Source: Thalassobius sp. Cn5-15
GTDB taxonomy: Bacteria > Pseudomonadota > Alphaproteobacteria > Rhodobacterales > Rhodobacteraceae
Assembly (NCBI RefSeq): GCF_022347685.1
Contig: NZ_JAKRGF010000005.1
Location: forward strand, 1-64,000
DNA: 64,000 nucleotides
Direction: 5' to 3'
The notes beneath the pieces are model-generated. The model had not been told where the DNA came from, did no database searches, and saw only the letters and a list, made by a program, of their open reading frames with translations. The position numbers and the translations under genes were made by a program. Below are positions 7,864 to 16,284 of this stretch, one piece after another; within the stretch, counting starts at the first letter, position 1; every line of letters starts with the position of its first letter.

Positions 7864-9018
7864 ATGAAAGTCACATCGTTGACACGGGGTCTCTGCTCCG
7901 CTGCCGCAGCACTGACGCTTAGCTTCGCGTCCGCCACGATCGCCCTTGCAGAGACCATCAAAATCACAGACATCGCAGGCCGCGTTGTCGAAGTGGAAAA
8001 GAACCCATCCAAAGTGGTGATCGGTGAAGGCCGCATGATCTATTCGATCGCGCTGTTGGATCAGGACAACCCCTTTGCCCGTGTCGTTGGCTGGAAAGAT
8101 GACATGATCAACTATGACCCGGATGCTTACCGCAAGTATCTGGCGACCTATCCAGAAATCAAGGATCTGCCCAGCTTTGGCAGCCCCTATTCCGATGAAT
8201 GGAACCTTGAGGCGGTGATCGCGCTGGGCACTGAGGTTGTGTTCATGAACCTCGGCAACCTGTTGAAAGCGCAGGAAAGCGGTATCATTGACAAGCTGGC
8301 AGAGGCCGGTGTGGCGACGGTGTTTGTGGATTTCCGTCAGGATCCCACCGCCAACTCCATGCCGTCGATTCAACTGATGGGCCGTATCTTTGACAAACGT
8401 GATGAGGCCGACGCTTTTGCTGATTTCTATCAGCAACAGACCAAGCTGATCTATTCGCGCGTCGCGAAAATCCCCGCCGAAGAGCGCCCCATCGTGTTCA
8501 TCGAAAACGCGGCTGGTTATAACCCGAACAAATGTTGTTCGACCTATGGCGCGGCGAACCTTGGCCGTCTGGTGGACCTGTCCGGTGGTCGCAACTGGGG
8601 GTCGCTGAAATTCCCCGGTTTCAAAACCAACGTCAGCCTTGAGGCATTGTTTGCCGACGACCCAGAGGTGATCATCGGCACCGGTGCCAACTGGTCCGAA
8701 GCCAACCCCGACACCATCGCTGTTCTGTTCGGCTACGAAGCAGATGAGGCGACCGTGCAGTCCCGTTTGGCTGGCCTTGCTGCGCGTGAAGGCTGGGGCG
8801 AATTGTCGGCGGTCAAGAACGGCCGGTTCCATTCCGTTTACCACCAGTTCTACAACAGCCCTTATCATTTTGTGGCGATGCAGGCCTTTGCCAAGTGGCT
8901 GCACCCGGAGCTGTTTGCCGATGTTGATCCAGACGCGACCATGAAGGCGCTGCACGATCAGTTCCTGCCGATCGACTATTCCGGTGTCTTCTGGGGCACG
9001 CTGGACGCTGGCAGCTGA
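7864..9018 (+). CDS. Iron-complex ABC transporter periplasmic binding protein
   Basis: A 384-residue periplasmic protein with a signal peptide ending near ALAET (residue 30). It belongs to the FecB/cobalamin-type binding-protein class, with an early KITDIAGRVVEV strand and a VIGEGRMIYSIALLD helix. Unusual features are a vicinal cysteine pair (NKCCSTYG, about residue 221) and a length above the usual 300. GAGAGA-type bases precede the ATG. It heads a plus-strand operon with a permease and an ATPase. The cargo is probably ferric siderophore or another iron complex, judged from family and neighbours. Confidence 0.85.
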   Translation: MKVTSLTRGLCSAAAALTLSFASATIALAETIKITDIAGRVVEVEKNPSKVVIGEGRMIYSIALLDQDNPFARVVGWKDDMINYDPDAYRKYLATYPEIKDLPSFGSPYSDEWNLEAVIALGTEVVFMNLGNLLKAQESGIIDKLAEAGVATVFVDFRQDPTANSMPSIQLMGRIFDKRDEADAFADFYQQQTKLIYSRVAKIPAEERPIVFIENAAGYNPNKCCSTYGAANLGRLVDLSGGRNWGSLKFPGFKTNVSLEALFADDPEVIIGTGANWSEANPDTIAVLFGYEADEATVQSRLAGLAAREGWGELSAVKNGRFHSVYHQFYNSPYHFVAMQAFAKWLHPELFADVDPDATMKALHDQFLPIDYSGVFWGTLDAGS

Positions 9019-9033
9019 TCACGCTGCCATCTG

Positions 9034-9070
9034 CCCCGCCCGCATGCTGACGGGCGGGGTATTCTTTTTC
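9034..9070 (+). terminator. Intra-operon terminator/attenuator after the binding-protein gene
   Basis: CCCCGCCCG pairs perfectly with CGGGCGGGG across an 8-base loop, followed by TATTCTTTTT. It lies between the binding-protein and permease genes, so it probably lowers permease and ATPase transcription relative to binding protein and may protect the upstream mRNA 3' end. Confidence 0.8.
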
Positions 9071-9082
9071 GGGACATATGAC

Positions 9083-10144
9083 ATGAGTGTTGAACTGACC
9101 GCAGATCAGATGCGGCAGGCCTATGCCTCACAGGTTGCGCGCCGCTATGGCATGATTGCAGCGGTGGCAGGTTTGCTGGCATTAAGCTTTTTTCTGGATG
9201 TGGCGACGGGGCCGGGGCACTACCCGCTGTCCACCGTGGCCGAAGTGCTGACCGATCCCCTGTCGCACGGCGTGCGGCTGAAGGTGATCGTCTGGGATTA
9301 TCGCCTGCCGGTGGCGGTGACGGCTGTTCTGGTTGGCGCGTTGCTGGCCGTTGCTGGCGCCCAGATGCAGACGATTTTGAACAACCCGCTGGCCGAACCC
9401 TTTACGCTGGGGGTGTCGGCTGCGGCTAGTTTTGGGGCGTCGCTGGCGATTGTGCTGGGGGTGTCGGTCATCCCTGCGGTGGGGCCGTTACTGGTCACGA
9501 CCAACGCTTTTGTCTTTGCGCTCGCGACTTGCGGTATCATTCTGTTTGCAACGCGTCTGAAAGGCGTGGGGTCGGAAACCATGATCCTCTTTGGCATCGC
9601 GATTTTCTTCACTTTTTCGGCGTTGCTGGCCTTGATGCAATATATGGCGTCAGAGGATCAGATCGCGCGGATCGTGTTCTGGATGATGGGCTCGCTCAGC
9701 CGCGCCAGCTGGGAAAAAATCGGGCTGGCAAGCCTTTTGCTGTCGGTCGCTATTCCGTTCAGCCTTTATCGGACGTGGCCGATGACAGCGCTACGGATGG
9801 GCGAGGCGACCGCCGAAAGCATGGGCGTCGATGTGGGCCGTCTGCGGGTGGAGATGTTGATTTGCATCTCGCTTTTGGCAGCCACGGCGGTGTCCTTTGT
9901 GGGCACAGTCGGGTTCGTTGGTCTGGTGGGGCCGCATATCGCGCGTCTCTTGGTGGGGGAGGATCAACGCTACTTCGTGCCGCTGTCGGCGCTGGTCGGG
10001 GCGCTGGTTCTGTCGCTTACCTCGCTGATTTCAAAATCTATCACGCCGGGGATCATCTATCCCATTGGCATCATTACGTCACTGATCGGGGTGCCAGTCT
10101 TTATCTCCATCATCCTCAGCACCCGTCGGGAGAAGCTGTCATGA
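9083..10144 (+). CDS. Iron-complex ABC transporter permease (FecCD family)
   Basis: A 353-residue inner-membrane permease with about nine or ten helices. It shows the family signatures RLPVAVTAVLVGALLAVAGA and, near the C-terminus, FVGLVGPHIARLLVG. I chose the ATG at 9083 (MSVELTADQ) because a longer reading would run through the terminator hairpin. Only one permease gene is present, so it should form a homodimer. Its stop overlaps the ATPase start by ATGA. It is clearly a different lineage from the paired permeases at 4157-6110. Confidence 0.88.
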   Translation: MSVELTADQMRQAYASQVARRYGMIAAVAGLLALSFFLDVATGPGHYPLSTVAEVLTDPLSHGVRLKVIVWDYRLPVAVTAVLVGALLAVAGAQMQTILNNPLAEPFTLGVSAAASFGASLAIVLGVSVIPAVGPLLVTTNAFVFALATCGIILFATRLKGVGSETMILFGIAIFFTFSALLALMQYMASEDQIARIVFWMMGSLSRASWEKIGLASLLLSVAIPFSLYRTWPMTALRMGEATAESMGVDVGRLRVEMLICISLLAATAVSFVGTVGFVGLVGPHIARLLVGEDQRYFVPLSALVGALVLSLTSLISKSITPGIIYPIGIITSLIGVPVFISIILSTRREKLS

Positions 10145-10917
10145 CCTTAAGCGTAGAAAATCTGCAAGCAGGCTATGGTCGCACCCGTATCCTGAAGGAT
10201 GTGACGATCCCTGCGATGACGGCTGGCAGCTTTGTCGGGCTGATTGGTCCCAATGCTGCGGGAAAGTCTACGTTGTTCAAGTCATTGGCGGGATTGGTGG
10301 CACCGATGGCAGGGCGGATTACACTTGGCGGTGATGACATTACCCACCTGCCGCGCCGCGACCGCGCGCGCCGTATCGCATATATGCCGCAGGCCTATGG
10401 CTGCAACGCATTGCTGAGCGTGTTTGAAAGCGTTCTGCTGGCGCTGAAACAGACCACCGGCTGGCGGGTACAGGGGGATAATCTGGACCGTGTCGCTGAC
10501 ACCCTGTCAGCGTTGGGTTTGTCCCATCTGGCGGATCGAGGTATTGCGGACCTCAGTGGGGGGCAGGCGCAGATGGTGGCGGTAGCGCAGACCATTGTGC
10601 GCGCGCCAGAGGTGATCCTGTTGGACGAACCCACCAGCGCATTGGATCTGCATCACCAACTGTCGATCCTGACCTCCGTGCGCAGTGAGATGCAGCGGCG
10701 CCAGCCGGTGATTATGGCAGCATTGCATGATTTAAATCTGGCGGCCAAATTTTGCGACCGCTTGGTCCTTTTGCGCGCAGGTGAGGTGCTGGCTGATGGC
10801 CCGCCAGCGGAAATTCTGGCGCTGACAGAAATTGGCGAAACCTACCGCGTGGAAACCGATTTGGAACACACCCGCCGCGGCGCGCTTTACGTAGATGCAC
10901 GTCTGCCGGCGGTGTGA
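10141..10917 (+). CDS. Iron-complex ABC transporter ATP-binding protein
   Basis: A 258-residue ATPase that drives the second iron import system. Walker A GPNAAGKST is at about 36-44 (Ala replaces the usual Gly), the signature LSGGQ at 138-142, Walker B VILLDEP at about 158-164, and a switch His in ALHDLNLA. The ATG at 10141 overlaps the permease stop. It is the last gene of the plus-strand operon that starts at 7864; the next gene is convergent. Confidence 0.9.
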   Translation: MTLSVENLQAGYGRTRILKDVTIPAMTAGSFVGLIGPNAAGKSTLFKSLAGLVAPMAGRITLGGDDITHLPRRDRARRIAYMPQAYGCNALLSVFESVLLALKQTTGWRVQGDNLDRVADTLSALGLSHLADRGIADLSGGQAQMVAVAQTIVRAPEVILLDEPTSALDLHHQLSILTSVRSEMQRRQPVIMAALHDLNLAAKFCDRLVLLRAGEVLADGPPAEILALTEIGETYRVETDLEHTRRGALYVDARLPAV

Positions 10918-10952
10918 TTTATGAACGGCTGGTGCAATAGGCCTGATACCTG

Positions 10953-11558
10953 TCAGAGGCCAAAGAACTCCACTGGCGCACCTTCGTGAAGGTGCGCCTC
11001 TTCGGGTCGCATCAGTTCGACGTCGGCAGAGACCATATTACCGCCAATGGCATTGAATGAGATGGTCCAGCCGTCTTTGACGATCATTGATAGATCGCTG
11101 GGAATCCGCCAGATCGCGCCGGACCCCGGCGTGCGCGATACGGCACGGATCTGGTCGATGTGATTGTGGATGGCACGGGCCGCAACGCCGCGCACAAAGG
11201 GCATAGCCGGAAAGCCGACGGCTGCACCGGTCAGGTGATACCGCTGTGCCATGCCCTGACTGATCGCCACCAGAATATAGCTTTCGCCATAAAACAGTCC
11301 GCCAATGCGGTCCGAGCCCATAACCCCATCCAGAATAGCTGGTTCAACCATCGCCCGCAGATAGGCCAGCGTGCGATTGGGATGGCGACGCGACACCACC
11401 AGATGGTTCATCATCTTGGGCGCACGTTCCCAACGCGACAGGGTCGAGGGGGAAATGCGTAGCGCATCTGCCAGTTCGTCCTGTGACCACCCGAATCCAC
11501 GCCGTATTTTGGCAAGGGCGTGGCCATCATGTTCTATATTTGTTTCAGAAGTGCTCAT
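10953..11558 (-). CDS. XRE-family HTH transcriptional regulator
   Basis: A 201-residue protein with an N-terminal Cro/XRE helix-turn-helix at about 13-50 (LAKIRRGFGWSQDELADALR, then SPSTLSRWER). A C-terminal domain of about 140 residues follows that I do not recognise; it looks like a small ligand or sensor fold with FNAIGG near the end. It is convergent with the iron ATPase. A link to either the iron operon or the downstream amino-acid transporter is possible, but the sequence does not decide it. Confidence 0.75.
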   Translation of the reverse strand: MSTSETNIEHDGHALAKIRRGFGWSQDELADALRISPSTLSRWERAPKMMNHLVVSRRHPNRTLAYLRAMVEPAILDGVMGSDRIGGLFYGESYILVAISQGMAQRYHLTGAAVGFPAMPFVRGVAARAIHNHIDQIRAVSRTPGSGAIWRIPSDLSMIVKDGWTISFNAIGGNMVSADVELMRPEEAHLHEGAPVEFFGL

Positions 11559-11878
11559 TTAATGACAATCTTATGACGTGTGATAGATGGGTAAGGTACA
11601 GCTTATCAGTATGTCCATTCTTTTTGTCATTGGTTACAACCCATTCAGTGCGTCAGTGACCGATGTTTGGAAATTATTCTGTGTTCGGTTTGGTTTACGA
11701 GTGCGTGTAAAGAGTATGGTCCGAGGGACTTTGGGTAAAATCGCCAGCCGCGTCAGAATTTGGGGCGTGGTTTGGTCCGGGATTTATGTGTTTGTGTAGA
11801 TGCCCTGCGAGGGTGAGGGCTGGTCCGTGAGTGGTGCCAGCCCTCATTTGTGTGTCCGCTCTAGACGGCCCGCAGTTT
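11559..11878. other. 320-base intergenic stretch without a supported gene
   Basis: It carries the upstream region of the XRE gene and the 3' side of the amino-acid permease gene. A 70-codon frame from 11587 lacks a ribosome site and has no recognisable composition. No clear terminator is seen. Confidence 0.6.
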
Positions 11879-12616
11879 TCAGGCTTCAGCCGCGTTCATG
11901 CGTCGTTCCAGCCAACGTACGCCGGCGGATACGATCAGGATCAGCACCAGATATTCCAGCACCAGAATGGTGTAGATTTCCAACGGGCGATATTCGGATA
12001 CGACCAGTTCGTTTGCTTTGCGCGTCAACTCCTGCATGCCGATCACCGACACCAGTGATGACATTTTTAGCATATAAACCAGTTGGTTGCCCAATGCGGG
12101 CAGGATGCGGCGAATGGCTTGTGGCAGAATTACATAGCGCATGGTGTCGCGATAACTGAGGGATATGGACTGCGCCGCCTCGTACTGGCCTTTGTGGATC
12201 GACTGGATGCCTGCGCGGAAAATCTCTGCCTGAAAGGCGCTGTCTGACAGCGCCAGTGCCAGAACACCGGCCCAGAACACGTTGAGGGTGATGCCGCTGA
12301 GTTGTGGCAGGCCGTAGTAGACCCACAGGATCAGCACCAGAATGGGCACCGCCCGAACAATTTCCACATAGGTGCGGTTTAATGCGCGCCAGCCACGCTT
12401 GGCTGACAGGCCTGGCAGCGCGATCAGCAGACCCAGCGTGATGGAAATCAGGATCGCCGTGACCGACATTAGCACCGTGTTATAGGCGCCGCTGATCAGA
12501 AACCGCAGGTTCGCCGCGCCATTGGGGGTCGTAGGGTCAACGACATACCAGCCCCAGTTGCCCGAACAACCAGACAGCAAAAACAGGGCAGGCAGAAGAA
12601 GGAGGAAACGTTTCAT
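11879..12616 (-). CDS. Amino-acid ABC transporter permease with lipoprotein-like N-terminus
   Basis: A 245-residue inner-membrane permease of the HisM/GlnP polar-amino-acid family. The EAA coupling loop is visible as EAAQSISLSYRDTMRYVILPQA (first part) at about 145-160, with five to six membrane helices. Oddly, the N-terminus MKRFLLLLPALFLLSGCSG is a textbook lipobox (LSGC, Cys17) followed by a short periplasmic stretch before the first transport helix. If processed, the permease would be acylated. The gene lies 10 bases after the ATPase gene on the minus strand and is divergent, through it, from the binding protein at 13541. No second permease is present, so a homodimer is likely. Confidence 0.87.
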   Translation of the reverse strand: MKRFLLLLPALFLLSGCSGNWGWYVVDPTTPNGAANLRFLISGAYNTVLMSVTAILISITLGLLIALPGLSAKRGWRALNRTYVEIVRAVPILVLILWVYYGLPQLSGITLNVFWAGVLALALSDSAFQAEIFRAGIQSIHKGQYEAAQSISLSYRDTMRYVILPQAIRRILPALGNQLVYMLKMSSLVSVIGMQELTRKANELVVSEYRPLEIYTILVLEYLVLILIVSAGVRWLERRMNAAEA

Positions 12617-12625
12617 ATCTGCGCC

Positions 12626-13408
12626 TCAGTGGTTCAGGATTTGTTGCAGGAAAGTGGCGCAGCGCTGGGATTTAGGCGCGGTAAAGAACGCCTCGGGCGT
12701 ACCAGTTTCGACAATCTCACCCTTGTCCATAAAGACCATGCGATCGGCCACGCGGCGGGCAAAGCCCATTTCGTGAGTGACCACGATCATCGTCATGCCG
12801 CTGTCGGCCAGTTCGGTCATTACATCCAGCACTTCGGCGATCATTTCGGGATCAAGGGCGGATGTTGGTTCATCAAACAACATAATGCGTGGTTCCATAC
12901 ACAGGGAGCGTGCGATGGCGACGCGCTGTTGCTGGCCGCCGGACAGCTGGCGGGGGAACTTCTCGGCTTGATCTGGGATCTGCACCCGCTCCAGATAGGT
13001 TACGGCGCGTTTGCGGGCCTCGTCCTCGCTCAATCCCAGCACGCGGCGAGGGCCAAGGGTAAGGTTCTGCAAAACGGTTAGATGGGGAAAGAGGTTGAAC
13101 TGCTGAAACACCATGCCAACGGAACCGCGGATTTGGTCCAGACTGGTGCGGCTGTCGTCCAGGGTGGTGCCTTCGACAGTGATTTCGCCCGCCTCATGTG
13201 CCTCCAGCTGGTTTATACAGCGGATCAGCGTCGACTTACCTGAGCCAGAGGGGCCGCAGACCACCACGCGTTCGCCTTTCTGCACATCAAAGGACACCGA
13301 TTTCAGCGCCTGAAAATCGTCAAAATACTTGGACACACCGCGCATCGAGATGACCGGAGTGGTTTCTTCAGTGATGTCTGGCGCTGCGATAGGGGAGGCA
13401 TTGGTCAT
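12626..13408 (-). CDS. Polar amino-acid ABC transporter ATP-binding protein
   Basis: A 260-residue GlnQ/HisP-type ATPase. Walker [10 protein letters not shown] is at about 54, then Q-loop [10 protein letters not shown], signature LSGGQQQR, Walker [14 protein letters not shown], and a [10 protein letters not shown] switch. The ATG at 13408 gives MTNASPIA; an upstream in-frame ATG at 13492 would add 28 residues, and neither has a strong ribosome site. The N-terminal extension of about 20 residues before the ATPase core is longer than usual. It forms a two-gene operon with the permease and is divergent from the matching binding protein. Confidence 0.9.
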   Translation of the reverse strand: MTNASPIAAPDITEETTPVISMRGVSKYFDDFQALKSVSFDVQKGERVVVCGPSGSGKSTLIRCINQLEAHEAGEITVEGTTLDDSRTSLDQIRGSVGMVFQQFNLFPHLTVLQNLTLGPRRVLGLSEDEARKRAVTYLERVQIPDQAEKFPRQLSGGQQQRVAIARSLCMEPRIMLFDEPTSALDPEMIAEVLDVMTELADSGMTMIVVTHEMGFARRVADRMVFMDKGEIVETGTPEAFFTAPKSQRCATFLQQILNH

Positions 13409-13540
13409 CGGATTGGTCGGCCCTTTGGCAACAACAATTAAAATACGGGTCTGCCACAAAAAATTGATCCCTTTTGAGGTCGCTCTTTCCATGGCTCTTT
13501 GGCAAACTAGATATGCGCAAACGGTTTAAAAGGGAAAGAT

Positions 13541-14320
13541 ATGAAATTCTTCAAGATTGCTGCCGCGGTTGCGGTCATGGCTGTGTCCGGCGTCCAAGCG
13601 TCGGCAGAGTCCGCATTGAGCGAAATCCTCAGCTCTGGCGTGCTGAAAGTGGGCACAACAGGTGACTGGAACCCGATGACCATGCGCAATGTCGCGACCA
13701 ATTCCTATGAAGGTTATGACATAGATGTGATGACTGAACTGGCCTCCGATCTGGGGGTTGAAGTCGAATTCGTCCCCACTGACTGGAAAACGCTGGTCGC
13801 AGGTGTGACTTCTGGTCAGTATCACATCACCGGTTCTGCCTCTGTGTCGCCGTCTCGGGCGAAAACAGCAGGCTATTCCGAAAGTTATTTCTCGCTGGCG
13901 ACCGTGCCGCTGACGCTGAAGACGAATGAGGGCCGCTTTAACGACTGGGACGACCTGAACACCGCTGACGTTTCCGTTGCCGCAACACTGGGCACCACGC
14001 AGGAAACGCAGGTGAAGCAGTATTTCCCCAACGCCACCCACCGCATTGTCGAAGCGCCCGCGCGTGACTTCCAAGAGGTGCTGGCAGGCCGTGCGGATGC
14101 CAACATCACCTCGAACGTGGAGGCGAATAAGCTGGTCGCTAAATATGATCAACTGATGATCGTACCGGTGAGCGAAGGCCGCTCGCCCACTCCGATCGCC
14201 ATGCTGTTGCCGCAGGATGATCAGGTGTGGATCAACTATGTAAACACCTGGATCGCGCTGAAGCAGGAACGCGGTTTCTTTGATGAGCTGGGCCGTAAAT
14301 GGCAACTGCTGGCGGAGTGA
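13541..14320 (+). CDS. Periplasmic amino-acid-binding protein (SBP family 3)
   Basis: A 259-residue periplasmic protein with a signal peptide cleaved near VQASA (residue 22). The fold is family 3: a GVLKVGTTGDWNPMT opening, a YEGYDIDVMTELASDLG segment and an LGTTQE motif in the second lobe. Its closest relatives by motif include cyclohexadienyl-dehydratase-like binding proteins, but with transporter genes adjacent a transport role is more likely. AAAGGGAAAGAT precedes the ATG. It is divergent from the ATPase/permease pair across a 130-base promoter region. The ligand is unknown. Confidence 0.87.
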   Translation: MKFFKIAAAVAVMAVSGVQASAESALSEILSSGVLKVGTTGDWNPMTMRNVATNSYEGYDIDVMTELASDLGVEVEFVPTDWKTLVAGVTSGQYHITGSASVSPSRAKTAGYSESYFSLATVPLTLKTNEGRFNDWDDLNTADVSVAATLGTTQETQVKQYFPNATHRIVEAPARDFQEVLAGRADANITSNVEANKLVAKYDQLMIVPVSEGRSPTPIAMLLPQDDQVWINYVNTWIALKQERGFFDELGRKWQLLAE

Positions 14321-14401
14321 TCCGTTTTTTGCACTGACAAAAGGGGGCAGGGGGGAACTTCTGTCCCGTTTTTATTTCCCACATCCCGAAAGATCCCGCC
14401 T

Positions 14402-15052
14402 ATGTTGCAGATGTATTCCGATCCGGTGTCCCTTTATTGTGCGAAGCTGCGCATTCTTATGCGCCACAAAGGCATCGCGTTTGAGGAACTGCCGCCCCCC
14501 GGTGGTTATGGGTCCGTTGAATATCGTCGTATCGTGCCTTCCGGTACCCTGCCTGCGATCCTGCATGAGGGGATGCAACTGGCGGATTCCGAGGCGATTG
14601 CCGAATATCTGAATGAAGCCTTTCCGGATGTGCCGATGTTGCCCGAAGATCTTCAGCTGCGTGCCAAAGCGCGAGAGAAGAGCCGGTTTCACGACACCAA
14701 ACTGGAACCCGCTGTGCGCGCATTCTTTCCACAGGTCGCCTATGAGGGGCGCGATCCTACGAAGGTGAAGGAACTGGGCGATGCCCTCAGCACTATCATG
14801 GGCGCGTTGGAATTATTGCTGGATCATAGCCCACTGGATCCAGACGCACTCTATATCGCGGATTGCGGATTTGCGGTGACGTTGAGCTGGATCCGTGAAT
14901 TTGAAAAGGGCTGTGGGCTGCAGGTCACATGGCCCGATGGGGTGCTGGCCTACGAGGCACGGTTGATGGCGCATGCTTCGGTGGCGGATGAATTTGCCGT
15001 CTACCGGGGGGCGATGGATGGCTACATGACAAAGGCTTATCCTGCCGCCTAG
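14402..15052 (+). CDS. Glutathione S-transferase family protein
   Basis: A 216-residue cytosolic protein. The N-terminal thioredoxin-like domain (1-80) has the opening MLQMYSDPVSLYCAKLRI, a cis-Pro in SGTLPAI and the glutathione gamma-glutamyl contact DSEAIAEYL; a helical C-terminal domain follows. In proteobacteria such GSTs often serve in catabolic clusters or detoxification. It lies between an amino-acid-binding protein and an aminotransferase on the same strand, so it may belong to the same pathway, but the gaps of about 80-100 bases do not prove an operon. Confidence 0.87.
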   Translation: MLQMYSDPVSLYCAKLRILMRHKGIAFEELPPPGGYGSVEYRRIVPSGTLPAILHEGMQLADSEAIAEYLNEAFPDVPMLPEDLQLRAKAREKSRFHDTKLEPAVRAFFPQVAYEGRDPTKVKELGDALSTIMGALELLLDHSPLDPDALYIADCGFAVTLSWIREFEKGCGLQVTWPDGVLAYEARLMAHASVADEFAVYRGAMDGYMTKAYPAA

Positions 15053-15153
15053 GCTCACCATACCGAAGTTCCAGCGGATTTACGGAGAGGCCATCGGCAG
15101 TCTAAGCAGGGGAGGCATCCGTCATTCGTCATTGCCTAGAAAGGACCAAGCAC

Positions 15154-16284
15154 ATGTATATCCGACCCTTTGGCGTTGAAATGTGGATGAACGAGTTTGA
15201 GACCAAATGCGAACTCAATCTTGCTGAAACCTGTGTCACCGCCATGACCCTTGGCGATCTGGTGGAATTGTCGGGGCAAGGCGATGCGCTGTGGCCACAG
15301 CTGACCTCGATGCAGATGACTTATGGTGCGATCGAAGGATCTGACCGTCTGCGCGATGCGATCTGCGGCCTCTATGATCATCAAACCCGTGACAATATCC
15401 TGACCACCCACGGCACCATCGGGGCCAATTCGCTGGTGCATCAGACGTTGGTGGCTCGTGGCGATCATGTGATCTCCGTCGTCCCCACTTATCAGCAGCA
15501 CTATTCTATCCCCGAAAGCATCGGCGCTGAGGTGGAACTGCTGCACCTGCGGGCGGAAAACGATTTTCTGCCGGATTTGGAAGAGCTGCGCCAGATGGTG
15601 CGTCCTGACACGCGGCTGATTGCGATCAACAATCCCAACAACCCTACCGGCGCGCTGATGGATCGCGCGTGTCTGGCGCAGATTGTTGAGATGGCGCGCT
15701 CTGTCGATGCGTGGCTCTTGTGTGATGAGGTTTATCGCGGCATCGATCAGGTGGGCGATGGTATGACGGCCGCAATTGCTGATCTCTATGACAAGGGGAT
15801 CAGCACCGCAAGCATGTCCAAAGCCTATTCACTGGCCGGTCTGCGCGTCGGTTGGATTGCAGGGCCGAAAGAGCTGCTGCATGACGTCTTGCTACACCGC
15901 GATTACAACACCATTTCTGTCGGCAAGATTGACGAATTTCTGGCCGCAATCGCGCTGGAAAATAGGGACAAAATCCTGTCCCGCTCGCGTCAGATAACCC
16001 GAGATAACCTTGCGATCTTGGATCACTGGATTGCGGCGGAACCTCTGATCAACTGGGTAAAGCCGAAATCCGGCACCACCGCGCTGCTGCGCTATGACCT
16101 TGATATGTCGTCGCGCGATTTCTGTGTCACGCTGTTGCAAGAGGAAGGTGTGCTGCTGACCCCCGGCTCCGCGATGGACATGGAGGGCTGGTTGCGTATT
16201 GGCTACACGAACCCGACCGAGGATCTGAAGGCGGGCCTTAAGCGTCTGTCATCGTTTCTGAAACGTCACGCTCCAGCCAGTTGA
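15154..16284 (+). CDS. PLP-dependent class I/II aminotransferase (VioD-like)
   Basis: A 376-residue fold-type I PLP enzyme. The cofactor lysine lies in SMSKAYSLAGLRVGW (about residue 228); NNPNNPTG and CDEVYRG supply PLP ring and phosphate contacts. Overall motifs resemble the capreomycidine-synthase/VioD-like branch rather than classic aspartate aminotransferases, so the substrate could be an arginine-like or other unusual amino acid. AAAGGA precedes the ATG at 15154. The gene's last 47 bases overlap the convergent LysR gene. Context (amino-acid uptake before it, 2-oxoacid dehydrogenase and oxidase after it) suggests it feeds an amino acid into a 2-oxoacid route. Confidence 0.85.
   Translation: MYIRPFGVEMWMNEFETKCELNLAETCVTAMTLGDLVELSGQGDALWPQLTSMQMTYGAIEGSDRLRDAICGLYDHQTRDNILTTHGTIGANSLVHQTLVARGDHVISVVPTYQQHYSIPESIGAEVELLHLRAENDFLPDLEELRQMVRPDTRLIAINNPNNPTGALMDRACLAQIVEMARSVDAWLLCDEVYRGIDQVGDGMTAAIADLYDKGISTASMSKAYSLAGLRVGWIAGPKELLHDVLLHRDYNTISVGKIDEFLAAIALENRDKILSRSRQITRDNLAILDHWIAAEPLINWVKPKSGTTALLRYDLDMSSRDFCVTLLQEEGVLLTPGSAMDMEGWLRIGYTNPTEDLKAGLKRLSSFLKRHAPAS

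Noticed and set aside
7846-8955. 369-codon minus-strand frame opposite the iron-binding protein
   Set aside because: The plus-strand gene has a signal peptide and family motifs; the minus frame has none.
11587-11799. Possible 70-residue protein in the gap after the XRE gene
   Set aside because: There is no SD before the ATG and no recognisable motif, and its hydrophobic and basic patches look random.
13541-14320. Cyclohexadienyl dehydratase rather than a binding protein
   Set aside because: Motifs overlap between the families, but the signal peptide together with the divergent ABC ATPase and permease makes a transport role more likely.
14335-14390. Terminator after the amino-acid-binding protein
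   Set aside because: A G run and a TTTTTATTT tail exist, but the stem between them is only about 4 pairs, too weak to list.
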